Source: Amyloporia xantha
Taxonomy: Eukaryota; Basidiomycota; Agaricomycetes; Polyporales; Adustoporiaceae
NCBI GenBank assembly: GCA_036971615.1
Contig: JAYKKR010000025.1
Coordinates: 62,001 to 126,000, forward strand
Reading direction: 5' to 3'
DNA: 64,000 bases
The notes beneath the pieces were generated by a model. The model did not search any database. It saw nothing but the letters and a program-made list of their open reading frames with translations, and had not been told where the DNA came from. How positions within the stretch are numbered: position 1 is the stretch's first letter; each line of letters starts with the position of its first letter. Positions 1 through 12,315 of the stretch are shown here, piece by piece. A program made the translations under genes and the position numbers.

Positions 1-3000
1 ATTATCGTGGATTGTTCGGCGCGAGTGAGGGCGGATACCAAGAGCGGGGAGGGGGTGAGGGTGAGTCCGTATGGGCGTGCGTGAGCGAGCGATGCTCGTC
101 GGACAGCCGGCTGAGAGGTAGCTGGTATTATCTAACATTCCATGTAAATACTTTCGATCAGTTTCGTTCAATACATGCGTCCGGTGACAGACGAAACTCA
201 CCGTCAGATCGGACCGACGTGAACGTCGGCGCGTGAGGTATGTACGTATTGCGCTTGCGGATACGTCCGCACAGGCCATGGTACGCGATGTTAGCAACGC
301 GAATGCAATCGCGATCCCCACATCTGGCAAGAAACGCATGCTTATGCGCATCTAATATTCACCTGTAGATCAACCTGTAATGACAAGCCTGGGATGCTCG
401 AGTCCTGTCAGCCAGCATGACATTTCCGTCCAGAACGACTAGTACTCACCAGAGGAGAACACCCTCCCAGCCGGTATGAGCGACGCCGTCAGCAGCTGAC
501 GGGGCGCGTTCGTGCAGGTGCGCCGTGAATGAGCGGCGCACGGGTATGCCATCGGATTGGCTGGCAAGGCCTGCCCGCGTTCACGGACCGGGGCAGGGTG
601 ATACGTCTGAGATGGGCCTAGGGGGGTGCTCTGTATTAGCCATGGGAGGAGCTGAAGGTTTAGACATCAATCTCTGGGAAGAACCGAATGTGATCGACGT
701 ACCGGTCCACTCCAGCCTATGTCGATGAGCGCGCGGCTGTGCGCTGACGGAGGTGGTGAGCAGTAAGGAGGAAAGGATGTGCAAGCTCACCATGAACACG
801 ACGAACACGTATTGAGAACGGGACGCGATGTCAGAGTTGATGTAGCGCTGAGCGCGGAATGGGGTCGACGATGACAGGAGTAGCAGGGCGATAGGAGAGC
901 AGACCCGGAGATTGTGAAGAGAGGATAGGAGGAGAGAGAGGTGCTGACTTCAATCAGCCGTTGCACCCCAGCTTATATCCTCCCCAGTACTGCCTTCTCA
1001 CGCCAGATCATCCCATTGTTCTCCCTTCGGCATCCGTGTCCTCGCATCCAGTATCCGCAATGTCGTACACGGAGAGCAACCGCTTCAAGGCTGACGGCAC
1101 GCCAAGGATTCGCATTCAAAGCGAAACGGCGGTGTTCGCCGTGAAACCGCCCGTGTGCGTATTCCGACGTGATCGATCAAATGGCGAAGCGCAGACGCGC
1201 CACTAGATGCGCCCGGCGGAATGCTGGATGGAAGCCAGCCAGGAGGACAGGATCTGGCGGGTTCGCGAATATCCCGCTCCGTCCGCCACGTCTTGAGGAT
1301 TCAGGCAAGGAGCTCTTCCTCTTCGATGGGCGCGCAACAGCCTTGAATTGGGGTCAGCAACCTTGTGAGGAAATGCATTAGGACGAACTCACCGGTCCGA
1401 CTGTCCTGCGATACTTCGCAACAGGTTGTACCTCTGCCGGAGCACCATACCCGGGGGCAGACGTCCGCTCGCCAGTATTCTCGTCGCTGTTCGGCGTCAA
1501 CTAGCAAGCCGAATATAATTCGTTAGCCCTGAAATCAACGGAGCCGGAATAAAGGATCAGTAGACAAACGGTCGAACCAGCGACAAGTTCCGTAACTGCT
1601 GACTTACGCGAGACGCCGCGCTACATAATGCGTCTTGAAAGAACCAGCCTTGATCAATGCCAAGGCGTCACACAATACATGGAATATGCATTGCACGGTA
1701 TTCGAGCCATGGTCCTAGGAATCACTCCTCACTTACTATTCAGTTTCGAGGCAAGCCTTTGTGAATGGCGCAGCCCCTCCCTGCTACTGCTTAGGTCATA
1801 CAATCTGTGAATGGCTGACAGCTGTTGCCCGAAAGAGCGGAATCAGATCGGCAATATTGTAAGGATGCATCGAGAATACGTACACACCAGAGAAGTACTG
1901 CATATTGCTCTTGGGAATGTACGTCGGCGTATGTACTGCCAGTGCGTAAGCACCATGGCAGCGAGAAGCAGTGCCGCGTTCAGGCGAGTAGACCGAGTCC
2001 ATCAGAAGGAACGGGAATACAAACGAATATTGTGAAACACCGTGAAGCCATGACCACAGTCACAGTGATCGAGCGCTGAACGCCAGCCGGACTGACGTTT
2101 TGCGCATGCCGTCTTCTCTGGATCTGTCGGGTCTGTGGCACACATCATGAATGGATATGCAATATAGCATGTTCTTCTTCGTTCGCTCCGAGTCATATGG
2201 TAGAGTACATATCGAGTATATAACTATCTACGGGGTTAGAAAACCATGTCAGCAAATGGATGCGAAAGCGTATCAACAGGGGAATACTCACTCTACAGTG
2301 GTTTCCTGTCCATTACAATTCAGTTGCTGCAACGCAAATCATCCCGCATCTCCTGGCAACTGCTCCCTCTGCCGGCTGCTAGGTGAGATCCGGCACACTC
2401 CTATATGCACTGCACCAAAGAATGGAGGCGTACGAGAGAGCTTCCCTGTCACAATTGAACCTGAGATTCTCCGAAAGTAATCGGCGAGAAATAGGGAAAA
2501 TACATGTGACAGGAAAATACATACACGACGTGACATCTAAGCGGGATACGGAGATGGAGTGATCGCAGAATTGATCCGCTTCGGGTCGAATAGTCCAATT
2601 CTGCGCTTGCTAAGATATTGAGGTGCGGAATAGAGGCCAAGTCATGTCAACATGAGCCTCAAGCCAAGATCGGCTGAAATCCCGGAGAATATAATTGTCC
2701 TCATCATCCGGGTGAGCGTCAAGTTCGAAGTAACCGAGTACAGAGGATATTTTGAGCCCAGCCGAGATGAGATAGAGCACGAGAGAACCAGAGCAATTCA
2801 GCACGAGTTTCAGTCATAGTAAGAGCTTGAGAATCCACTGATCGCCGGCCACAATCACCTGCCAACGTAGACGGAGAGCAATTCACGTTAGAGAATATGT
2901 ATATGCAAGAACAGACTGTCGATGCGATACTATTGAGGTGGACAGGAAAGCCTCGTACTCAGAGGAGAAAGCAGAAAGTTTCAAACTCGGAGGACGAGTG

Positions 3001-4750
3001 GTTGTGGCTGAAACCAAATCGGGATACGCGTCTAATCAAGATCTCACCGATCACTCTCACTGTCGCTCGAACTTCGTCGAGCTCTCGTCCATGCTGAACT
3101 CGTTCAATACTACCTGGGCAACACATTCATCCAAATACCCTTCTACAGTCTCTAATATGACCGTCCGCACTGCTTCCGTCACTCAGTGGTACTCGGATAG
3201 CTCAGTCAATTTCTGTTTTAACGTCTCGGCTTCTTATCTGAGTCGGCAGGTTCGGCTCAGTCCCCGACAGATATTAAGGCTTGCGCATACTCGGCAGCAT
3301 GGTGAGAACGGGACCATACTGGTGCTATGTATAACAGAGCGGGCCCGTTGTCCAATCAGTCCATAGATCTACTGTGTGCCAAGCTGTGGCAATGCAGCAG
3401 CAGATTAGCTCGAGCTGTGATTTGGCTCAGTCCCTATGAGCCGTGAGACATAGGTTAGCCTTCCACAACTCCGTGTGAAATTGAGCAATCTGTCTAATCA
3501 TCAGTTTCTACCTATTGCTGTGAGCCGTGCACCTTGGCCACCATTAGAACTTGAATTTGAATTAAATCCTTAGGATTATCTTATCAGCAATGTTGGACGG
3601 CTGTGAGGGGCGACCAGAGTAGTAACAGTAACAGTCGTTCACTGTTACTATTCAGCGGTCTTATTCGGCAGATGTGGACCATGCGCACAGGGACCTTACT
3701 ATATGAGGCAATCAGTCCGGCCACAGCGAAGGCATCCCAGAAAGTCACGGCAGTCACGTGGAAAGCCTTGTATGAAGCCGGCCTGTCCCAATTATACGCC
3801 CTATCTCGTTAAATGCGTGAACGAGGCTTTAGCGTGCCCACCTGAGCGCGCCCGGTTCGGGGGAACCCCCGAGCGCAGCGAGGGAGGGGAGGGCGCGCGA
3901 ATGGTGGGCCCTCTTCGCGCGCCCGGCAAAATTCCTGCCCACCGCGGACCCTTACCATTTATAGAAAACACCGCGATCGGCAGTAACATTGAGGTGAGAG
4001 TTACTATTACTACTCTGGTATATACTCGACGGCTGTGGACTGATCCGTGTGAAATCGCAACAAACACGACAGAAACCCTAGTCTCAGGTTACTTTTGAAT
4101 TTATTGTGATGAGGTGAAATAACTATCTCGGAAAGGCACAAACACTATGCCAAGCTGTGTCAGACGTAAATGCATGCTAAGAATCACTTGAGAATTTGTC
4201 AATATGTCAACGGCTGCAAAATTCACACAGTAGTAAATTCAAATGATTAAATTAATCAGTGGTAACCATCAGCTCAACAAGCGCTTTGAGGGATATTTTC
4301 ACTTGGCACGTAGACTGCCGAACATCAGACTGGCTGTCTGCACACTAAGGGAAAGATCCGAGTGCTCTGAATGGGCCTACATACCCTCGGTAACCCTCCG
4401 CTGATTCCATGTATATAAGACCACTTACAGTGTGACCGTGAGGCAAAAGCTATGTTTTCTTGCCCCGCTATTATGCTTGTACATTCCAGCAACATGTTTC
4501 TTGTCCACTGGCATCGCTTACTATCTACTCGGGAAATATGGCACCCAAAGACCCCGCGCATTTTGTAAGTGATTGACGTACTACTCTGAGACTCAGACTT
4601 GAGCTGACTGTAGTCTCTTACCTTAGCTCGAGTGGTCAGTTGGCGAGAATCACACTGTGCGTGGATGTGCTGCAATTACCATCCTGAAATCGGTCGCCGC
4701 TATCATTCCTTCAGGTAAGCATCAGCACGATTACACGTGATCGTGTCTTG
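1..4750. other. Region without a supported gene
   Basis: I see no convincing coding region in these 4.7 kb. The open frames are short, have no family motif and are not joined by plausible introns. The longest (2938-3366, 142 codons) has no recognisable domain. Visible structure is limited to a small perfect inverted repeat at 3620-3650 (TAGTAACAGT and ACTGTTACTA, 11-nt loop) and a GC-rich island at about 3840-3950 with its own palindromes. It may be decayed intergenic or repeat-derived DNA. Confidence 0.6.
3620..3650. repeat. Short perfect inverted repeat (hairpin)
   Basis: TAGTAACAGT at 3620-3629 is mirrored by ACTGTTACTA at 3641-3650 around an 11-nt loop. No neighbouring gene explains it. 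It could be a remnant of a small inverted-repeat element or chance. Confidence 0.45.
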
Positions 4751-5100
4751 ACTGGGTCATTTTACAGAGGATGCTGAATGCGCGCGTCACGCGTCTGGAC
4801 TGTACGAATAGACAGTATGTACGATTGCATGCCAGTCTTGGGCCAGTACGCGCCAGGAGCCGGACACGATCATCTAGCGCACCAGCCGTGGTCAGATCCG
4901 AGTCGACAATTGAGCAGCAACGGTCGGTTCCTGATCATAGCACAAATTGCAATCCACCCGACACCGGACGACGAGCTCGATAGATGGCGTGATCCTGACA
5001 CTGGGATGCGATCCAAAGGCCGTCCCGTAATGGACGACGGCGACGATGGCGCCGTAGCTTCACAAGTCCACGCGGACCGCTGTGTGATGCTACTACTAGT

Positions 5101-5632
5101 ATGAGGCTGGGGACCACGGTCAGTTATGGACAGCGTACAGTTGGTGTGTTATGTGGCACAGTGAGTTTCAAAGTTGAATACCGCGTTCTGTTTGGAGTCT
5201 TCTTGACGATTGCCAAGCTGACACCTGACTTGGATCTTGAGCTTGATGGCTCGACGTCAAACGGACACGTGCAGACGTCGATTAATGACACCAAGACAGG
5301 CAAGGTACGTCAGGGTACGTCTGCATCTCTGATGTTCACTCGCATCGGGACTGACCCTGCATGTGTAGTGTCTACCATTCCACAATGTCTACAGTTTGGA
5401 TACTCGAGACTGCGCGCGTGGCCAGAGTGCACACTGCACGGGATCCTCGTCCTGTCGCTCTTTCCGTGACCGGACGGTTGCAGTCGAAGTGGACAGCATC
5501 CGGCGAGAGCTCCATCGCGTACTGTTCGCCCGTCGCTCAGGTAAACGACAGGCGCGTCTCGATGAACCGGACGACTTGACGGCTGGCTGGCTATTGAACA
5601 TCGCTGGACGGCAGGCGTACGCCTAGTGCTAC
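5101..5632 (+). CDS. Hypothetical two-exon reading frame (weak)
   Basis: An open frame from the ATG at 5101 reads to about 5304. There a canonical intron (GTACGT donor, CTGAC-like branch, GTGTAG acceptor, about 64 bp) joins it in frame to a second exon ending near 5626. The joined product is about 150 residues, rich in Arg and Asp in the second half, with no family I recognise. A further coding-looking stretch follows from the ATG at 5651 to about 5811. A hydrophobic-charged stretch just upstream (about 4900-5000, other frame) also looks residually coding. This may be a real orphan gene or a decayed one; I assign no function. Confidence 0.25.
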
Positions 5633-6240
5633 CGTCCCGGACTGGTTTTCATGGCCAGCGAAGACTTCGTCCGTTGGTCTCTTCGCCCTCGCACAGGCGA
5701 AGTGGTGATCGGCGCTCGGATCCGGCTCCGGATGGGACGCTGGGCGTTGAATGAACGCGAGCTCCACGAAAAGGCAGGTTTCCTGATTCACGTCATCCCA
5801 TTCTGGAACTGACCGTCTCGTTTCTTGTTTTGACAGCGCGCGAGTTTTGTCTACAGCTCGTGGACTAGACCTCGCACTGGATGCCGGACGACGTGAGATA
5901 GCTACGCAAACGTTAAAAGAGCGTCAGGCATCACATTCGATTTTAGGAACACTTGTGACGATGCGCACGATGTTCTATGGTAATTTCTCTCCATCTGCCT
6001 GCTTGAGGCGTGAGCTGACTGCTGGATTTCGCACATCTGGAACGAGTTGCGTTCGAATCGACGCGCCAACCGGATCCGCGGACATTGGACGGCGGCGATC
6101 TGTCGCGAGCGCCACAATGGAAGGCTGCGTGCATCGCGTGCAGCAGCGCCATATGTCCCGAAATGGGTATATTGCGGCGTCTGGCGGAGGAGTCTCCGCG
6201 CGCGAGGGGCAGCGGCTTATGTTCGAGTTGCTGGACTCGG

Positions 6241-6450
6241 CTAGGGGGAGAAGGTATAGGGCTGACATTGAGAAGGAGGGGGTGAGGAGCAAGGAACAGA
6301 CAAGAAGGGGAGCGAACGGAGCGAAAGGAACAGACAAGAGGGGGAGGGGGATGGTGAGCAACAAACAAACAAGAAGGGGAGGGGACGCAGTGAAAGGAAC
6401 AGACAGGAGAGGGAGGGGGATAGTGAGCAACAAATAGATAGGAGAGGGAG
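6241..6450. repeat. Purine-rich tandem repeat, about 2.4 copies of a 70-bp unit
   Basis: The plus strand is almost pure purine. It contains repeated blocks with GTGAGCAACAA, ACAAGAAGGGGAG and GAAAGGAACAGACA, spaced so that a unit of roughly 70 bp is repeated two to three times with small differences. The array lies just beyond the point where RasGEF similarity stops, so it may mark the breakpoint that removed that gene's catalytic half. Long frames antisense to it (proline/serine-rich) are low-complexity artefacts. Confidence 0.75.
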
Positions 6451-6599
6451 AGCATACTTTCGATTTTTCGCTGGACATGCACGCGTGCTGACTTCAAATA
6501 TATTTCGTCGTATATACATCGCACGTCGAAGTCCTCTAGACCGTTGTCCAATGACCATCTCCCAGCTGATCGGGCGTCGGGTGCATTGTCAAGAGTGGG

Positions 6600-8879
6600 A
6601 ACATGAGATCTAGGATGATCATTCTTCTGTCCTGTCTGTTTCGTGATCCTACGTAGATGTCCGTCTTTACATTCTAAGAAGACCTTGCGCAACTGTCGCA
6701 CTATTTTCTGTGAGGAGCGACCGCGTCAATCGCTGAACGGGTGATCAGCACGTCCAAGACTCACTAAGGCGTCTTTGTGTCGCTGCAACACAGGATCTCT
6801 ACTGAGAGAGTTCAGCCAATTCGCGAATAGGAGGCGCAACTCTCGGTTCGGCACGAAGTCGGCGTCAAAAAGTCACAACCCAATAGCGCATGGCGGTGAA
6901 TGTCCGAACCCGAACGATGCGGCGTACCATCTCGTCGCGAGAAGAGGTCGTCTCTCCCAACGCCCAATGAAATCTACAGATCAATAGATGACCGAGATCC
7001 AGCGCCGAGATGTAGGTCCGATACGTCAAGAAGAAGACCAGCAATTCGTCATAGTTCAATTCGCTCGTCAGCTGGGCGATCCATCTTTCTATAGTGGCCG
7101 CAACCAACATCTTCATCGGACCTTCCCTAGGAGAGACGCCGGGTGCATCTGCTTCAGGAGAGGCTGTCGTGCCTTTGGCTTTCAGACTCTTCTTCCGTGA
7201 TACACCTGAGCTGACAGATGATAGATCCGTCATACTGGTATGGGCTATGTCCTCCTGTTCTTCTGCCTGCACATCACCCCATATTACGAACCGAGGGTCG
7301 TCGCGGGGAGCAGCAGTTTCATCAGCCCTGAGAGACAATTTAATTGTCGTCTCCTGCGAAGTCGACGAGATTCTGTCCAAAGAAGGCAGCCCGCGGGATG
7401 TTTGTAGCACATCAAAGACCTCTGTTGAATATGGCGAGTGCATGATCGTTTCATCCCGAGGCGTGAGTCCAGTGCGTGCCGTGTCCTGTGGGGCAACGAA
7501 CACCGACGTCCGTCCCTCGGGCAAGGTCTGCCCAATATCCAGAGGAAGATGGATGGCTGAAGATACACCACGTGTCAACTTGCCTTGGTGGTCGGCACGA
7601 GCCGTCAAGCCAGACTCGAAGGACTGCATCTCTCGCAACGCGGGAGAGGACGAGAGATGAGAAGGTGAGCGCCATGATGGTGAATCGAAGGATACCCCTG
7701 GCCAAACGGGTGCACTATGATCTCCGGTGCACCATCCTGGTTAGACGGGCCTGCATGTGAGTGGTCATTGGAGAGTTGAAGACTGCGCCTCGATGAGGAT
7801 GCAGAGCTGGAAGCCAGGGAGGGACCCTGCGGCCAGGACATTATGTCCGCAAATATTTCCCTCTGCGCAGTCTTCGTTGGCTCAACTGCAACCGAAGGCG
7901 GACGGAATGCATCGGCACTTGACACGCTATGCGCGTGCGGTCTACCCGTAGACTGACCCTGTGAGGTGGGCTGCACAGCCTTGTCCGACTCCGCACCAAG
8001 CTGGTTTGGTATGGAGCGAGTCTTCCGGAGTTTTCGGGTAGGCGGTGATCGTGTGCCGTCCGGAGTGCTAGCGTGGTGAGTCACAGACATGGTGCCATTC
8101 TTGAAAACCGAGGCCGGCAGAAATGAGTGCACGCTCATGCGAGAACGCCTTCGCGCTTGCGGTGAGTGAGGATACGATTTACGGGGGTCTCGGGTCGACG
8201 TGTACTGCTTACTGACGCGCTGTTCAGCATCCTCTGCTGAGGCCGCAGGGGCAGATAGCTCTCGCAGACTGAACGGTTCTTGTCAGTCTACTCCCAATTT
8301 GTCATGCGCAACGCACATACCCAACGCGATACATCTGTTTGCCATGTTGATTGATGAACGCTGTGATCGCGTACGGCGAACGAATGTCTTTGCCAACGCC
8401 GATGTATTGATCGTACCGTCTCTTCAGTTCTCGAGCAGCCGCGCCAGAGGAGGTTTCGACAAAGCTGCCGTCCGCTAAGTAACGTGTTCGCACATTGAGC
8501 TACATTCCACCATGCTGTGATTGATCGACTCACGCGCGATAGAGATATCGGCTCCAGCAACCTCTGGAGGTAACTCGAACTCGGGCGAAGGGACATCATC
8601 GCTAGTAGGGGTTTCTGTGGTTGGCAATGTATTCTGTACACTGGGACCTGAAGCCGCTGCAAGAAGGCGATCTTGACTGACACTTGGGCTCGGAGCAGTA
8701 GAGGTTGAAGTTGCAAAAGCAGGCTCAGAAAGTAGTGAAGAAGACGCGGCTTCCAAAGGAATTTCATCGAGCATTCCAGGAGACTGAAAGGATGAAAACG
8801 AATCCGCCGACGTGCCAGACGAGTGAACGACTGTTGCGCCAGATACGGAGGTGCCGTCAACGACTGCAGTGAGTGGCAT
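6600..8879 (-). pseudogene. Lte1-type RasGEF, N-terminal half only, two frame breaks
   Basis: Exons read from the ATG at 8879. A Ser/Thr-rich start is followed by a conserved block ending in INQHGKQMYRVG (8490-8310), a long disordered segment, then a RasGEF N-terminal domain (LVAATIERWIAQL at about 7110, through WLNSL and DPVLQRHKDAL). A canonical intron (6714-6767) leads into KIVRQLRKVFLECKDGH. In family members a catalytic RasGEF domain follows; here none is visible in any minus-strand frame down to position 1. Two frame breaks lie in homopolymers: a G4 run near 7703, where a fifth G would restore frame, and a T5 run near 6872. The gene is either a truncated pseudogene or a real N-terminal fragment with sequencing indels. 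An intact parent would activate a Ras/Tem1-like GTPase in mitotic exit or polarity. Confidence 0.7.
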
Positions 8880-9448
8880 GGTTTTGCACAATATGTTAGA
8901 CTCCTAGACTAGTGAAACATTGCACAGTTCGCCTGATTGCATGCGCCTGCTAGATGAATGGCGAGGACAAAGATACAGAGCTGAGTGTGCAGGTCAACCT
9001 GCGATCGGAGGCCTGCCTTCTGACCGGGACCGATGGTCAATTGTTGTGAGACTCGAGAACTCGCTATAGCAAAATACAGATACTTTAAAGCTGCAGACAC
9101 AGCCCTTAGAACTGTAGACAAGTCAAGCACTCCGAAGATTAGTGCTAATAGAGTACTTGCTATTCCTCGTAGGATATGTCCATGGCTTACGTAATCTACA
9201 CCCAGAAGGACAATAAGCCTCAGAGAGAAGCAAGCCTCCTGCTTCCTCGTTACATATGTACGAGACTTAACCAGCACTCCTTGGGATAGACATGGCCGAA
9301 GCAAATTTAAAGCTGCCTCTGTTAATGGCGTCATGTCAATGATCGGGCTGGTTTACTTCGCACACCTCCATCTATTATCAGACTACTCTTACACATGACA
9401 GAATCAGGGATGGAATACAGTACAACAGCGGCCAATACGTCTGCAACT
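8880..9448. other. Intergenic interval, MDH 3' end to RasGEF 5' end
   Basis: A minus-strand open frame (8909-9334, 141 codons) fills most of this interval but shows no motif, no homology I recognise and no clear start context. I treat the interval as the 3' region of the malate dehydrogenase gene plus the promoter of the RasGEF gene, which is transcribed in the same direction. Confidence 0.45.
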
Positions 9449-10957
9449 TTATCTCTTTGATAGTCCTTTCGTGCGCCCTTTACAACTTGGGGGATGCAAT
9501 GAACGAAACGCCCTACATACCTCGCGTTCAGCAATGATTACAACGTGCGAAAAATGGGGAATGCTCATCACCTTGTCAATGTTGTCTGTCAAATCAGGCA
9601 AAGCAGACTGGACAAGAGATTGCTCGTAGTCGGTTAGCGATCCGAGGGGGAACACCTTTGCAACACCGGCGGGCTGTACATGGCGATTAATGCTCATTCT
9701 CTAGTGATATCACGCTAGAACTTACCCCAAGCTCAATTTGAGTAGAGAAGTAGTCGAGGTCCTTGCCGATCTCCTTCGTGAGCTGCTCTCCGCCCGCTTT
9801 GTCGGCACTCAAGTGGACGAAGCTGGGAGTCACGATCCCCTTCTCACCCTTCAACGCCTTGATGACCTTTTCCGCGAACTGAGCACCAGCATATGCCATG
9901 GACAGAGTCGCGGAGCCAGCACCATCCTTGGCCTTGACGACTTCATCACCTCCAAACTGAACACGGGTGGTGAGAGTCTCAAGATCGGACTTGGAGAAGC
10001 CAGACGGGAGCGGGTGGGAGGATTTGGAGAAAAGCGGGACAATCTAGAGCAGGATTTATCACGGGGGACGTGACGCTAGCCATTTGGATTCACGCACGGT
10101 TACACCACTGTGGCCGCCCACTACAGGCACCGTCACGGAGGGCGCCAGGGACAGATCTCCGAGAACTTCAGACACGAAGGTGGATGCACGCACAACATCC
10201 AAAGTCGTCACACCGAAAAGTCTAAGTGAGGCTGAGAATACAGGGAATAAATGTCGGAATGGAGGCGTACTTCTTGGGGTCGAATACACCGTGTTTCTTC
10301 AAGACCTCGGCAACGATCGGAACGGTTGAATTGACTGGATTGGAGATCACCAAAACAGCTGCCTTTGGAGCAGCTGTCGCGATGCCGGTTGCGAGATCGC
10401 GGACGATTCCCGCATTGATCTAGGTACGTGAGCTCAAATCAAATTCACCTCTGAAGTCTCGAGAATCCCACCTTGAACAGATCATCTCTGATTTGAATCG
10501 ATGTCGTCAGCTAACGCAGGGTGAGTACAATTCGAAACAGACCTTGTCATCTATGGATCATGATCAGTGCGAGGCCTCGGTTCAGGAAATATAGAACTCA
10601 CGCCGGGTTTCCGCGGAACTCCAGCAGGGATCACGACGATGTCGGCCCCAGTCAACGCCTTCTTCAGACCATCGTCGGGCGGGAGATAGCCTACGACCTT
10701 CGCGGGGGTAGAGATGTGGGACAGATCGGCAGCGACTCCCGGCGTGTTCACGATATCATACAGAGAGAGCTTCAATTCATTGAGTATATCTGATGCATCA
10801 CGAAATCTTCATCCATCGTACCTCCGTGACAAGTGGATTGCACTTGAGCAGAAGTGCTAGCGGCTGTCCGATACCACCTGGTAGAGGGGTCAGAAGGATC
10901 AAGCAAGATCCAGTCTATTGATCGACCTGCAGCTCCTAAAACAACGGCTTTGACCAT
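9449..10957 (-). CDS. MDH: Malate dehydrogenase, cytosolic/peroxisomal type
   Basis: NAD-dependent oxidation of malate to oxaloacetate. Ten exons: 10957-10927, 10877-10822, 10769-10602, 10550-10543, 10487-10472, 10419-10271, 10221-10098, 10043-9726, 9673-9572 and a short last exon to 9449. The protein starts [16 protein letters not shown], the Rossmann NAD motif, with no mitochondrial presequence. It carries the substrate-loop VPRKPGMTRDDL, the Asp of TTLDVVRA and the catalytic His of VVGGHSG. Exons 4 and 5 are only 8 and 16 nt and are needed to spell MTRDDLFK. Intron 1 has an atypical GTCGAT donor. Total is about 347 residues, near family length. The last exon (after NIDK) does not resemble usual MDH tails, so the C-terminus is uncertain. 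Confidence 0.93.
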
Positions 10958-11046
10958 CCTTGAGGTGGTACTGATATTTATCGCGTGTGGATGTCGAGTT
11001 GAGATGGAGAAGAGACTGACCTATCCGTCAGCTCTGACCCAAGAGG

Positions 11047-11054
11047 TTATATAA
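11047..11054 (-). promoter_or_regulatory. TATA-box candidate for the MDH gene
   Basis: TTATATAA lies 90 bp upstream of the MDH ATG on the minus strand, a normal distance for a fungal core promoter. The motif is palindromic, so orientation comes only from the neighbouring gene. Confidence 0.45.
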
Positions 11055-11057
11055 GAA

Positions 11058-12315
11058 GCGCTCAGCTGAGGACACATGGCGCAACCGTCACTTGGTTTAC
11101 TGGTCTCCCATTCTTGACAAGTATAGTAGTAGCCCATCTTTATTGCTGATTATGGGTGGGTCTTCGGCGACGATTGGAACAAGCATTCTTTTTATGGGGT
11201 CCCAGAGCCTTACGCACGGCCCGGATCTCGTTTTGACTTCCACCATGAGGGAACTTTCAACTCAAGTCTGTCACGAGCATATAAAACTTCGGCTGTCATG
11301 CAGACGTGAGTCTTTAAGCTCTGAACTGATATTTTACTCAGCTATACTTCCGAACAGACTGCCGCAGCTCCATAATACCGTCCGGGCCCTTCTCATGTAT
11401 TCCACAGTCGAAATGATACCAGATACCAGATACCAGTTTTCAAGAGCGACAGGTTCAACGTTGCCTCTGCGGTCCTATATACAGTTTCGCTCAGATCCTA
11501 GACCGAAAATATTGAATGTTAAAATGCAGATCGGTCCTAATATGGACCTGCCTACTTTCGCAACCAAGTAGTGTCCCTAGTGACGCACGCCTTGATATCA
11601 TTTTCATTGCTTTACAGGCCTGGATTTCGGACGTGTGAAAATAAGAGGCTCTATCCTCCGTATCGACATCTTATGCAGGAAGTCTATTTATCACTATTTC
11701 ACTTGCTGCGCTGACAATGTTCGTGTCAACCCGAGCTCTTATAGGCAGTGACCTGACTTGGCCGAGGTGCGTGTGACTTCCTCCACAGTTCTAGCCTTCC
11801 ATAACTTCCATTCCATCAATCAATCCACACAACTGCTGCTGCGAACCGCTGTAGACGCCTATCATGTATGGTGAGTGGAGTGCAGTCTGGGCTCCTCGAT
11901 GACTATGTTCTCACATACATAGGAAGAATCCTGTGGATATCAGCAGGGTCAACAATGTTTTCTGGGACATTCTTCGTTCTCGTTGGTCTTGACTAATTGC
12001 AAACCCTAAGCCCTACCATCATGCGTAGTGTGCCTGGCAAAGGGTGGGCCGTCGGAGTCCGCTGGCATTGATTCTCATGCCTCGAAAATTTGTCGATAAC
12101 GCTATTGGCAATATGTCTAGCACAGATTGACTTTGACCACACAGGATGCCCACACAGCGCTCCGTGCAAAGTCGGTAGTATAGATCGATAAAAGCGATCA
12201 GATGTATCTGACGCCTTGTTCTGCATTTATAAGTCGCAACCCACCCAGATTGCGACTTGGGAGTCTTTTCAGTGCGCATTTCCTCACCAGTGTGTAGCTT
12301 GGATATTTGTCAAAA
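11058..12315. other. Intergenic region, MDH to oxidase-like gene
   Basis: The divergent interval between the MDH and oxidase-like genes. A 159-codon plus frame (11092-11571) shows no recognisable domain and no supporting splice structure. No RNA gene or repeat is evident. It presumably holds the two promoters. Confidence 0.5.

Noticed and set aside
2938..3366. 142-codon plus-strand frame
   Set aside because: No domain, odd composition, no splice or start context; most likely chance in gene-poor DNA.
5943..6701. Long Pro/Ser-rich minus-strand frames over the purine array
   Set aside because: Antisense translation of a tandem repeat. The first part (to about 6600) is RasGEF coding sequence, the rest is low complexity.
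8909..9334. 141-codon minus-strand frame between MDH and RasGEF
   Set aside because: No motif or conserved start; better explained as 3'/5' flanking DNA.
11092..11571. 159-codon plus-strand frame
   Set aside because: No recognisable family, not linked to neighbours by introns.
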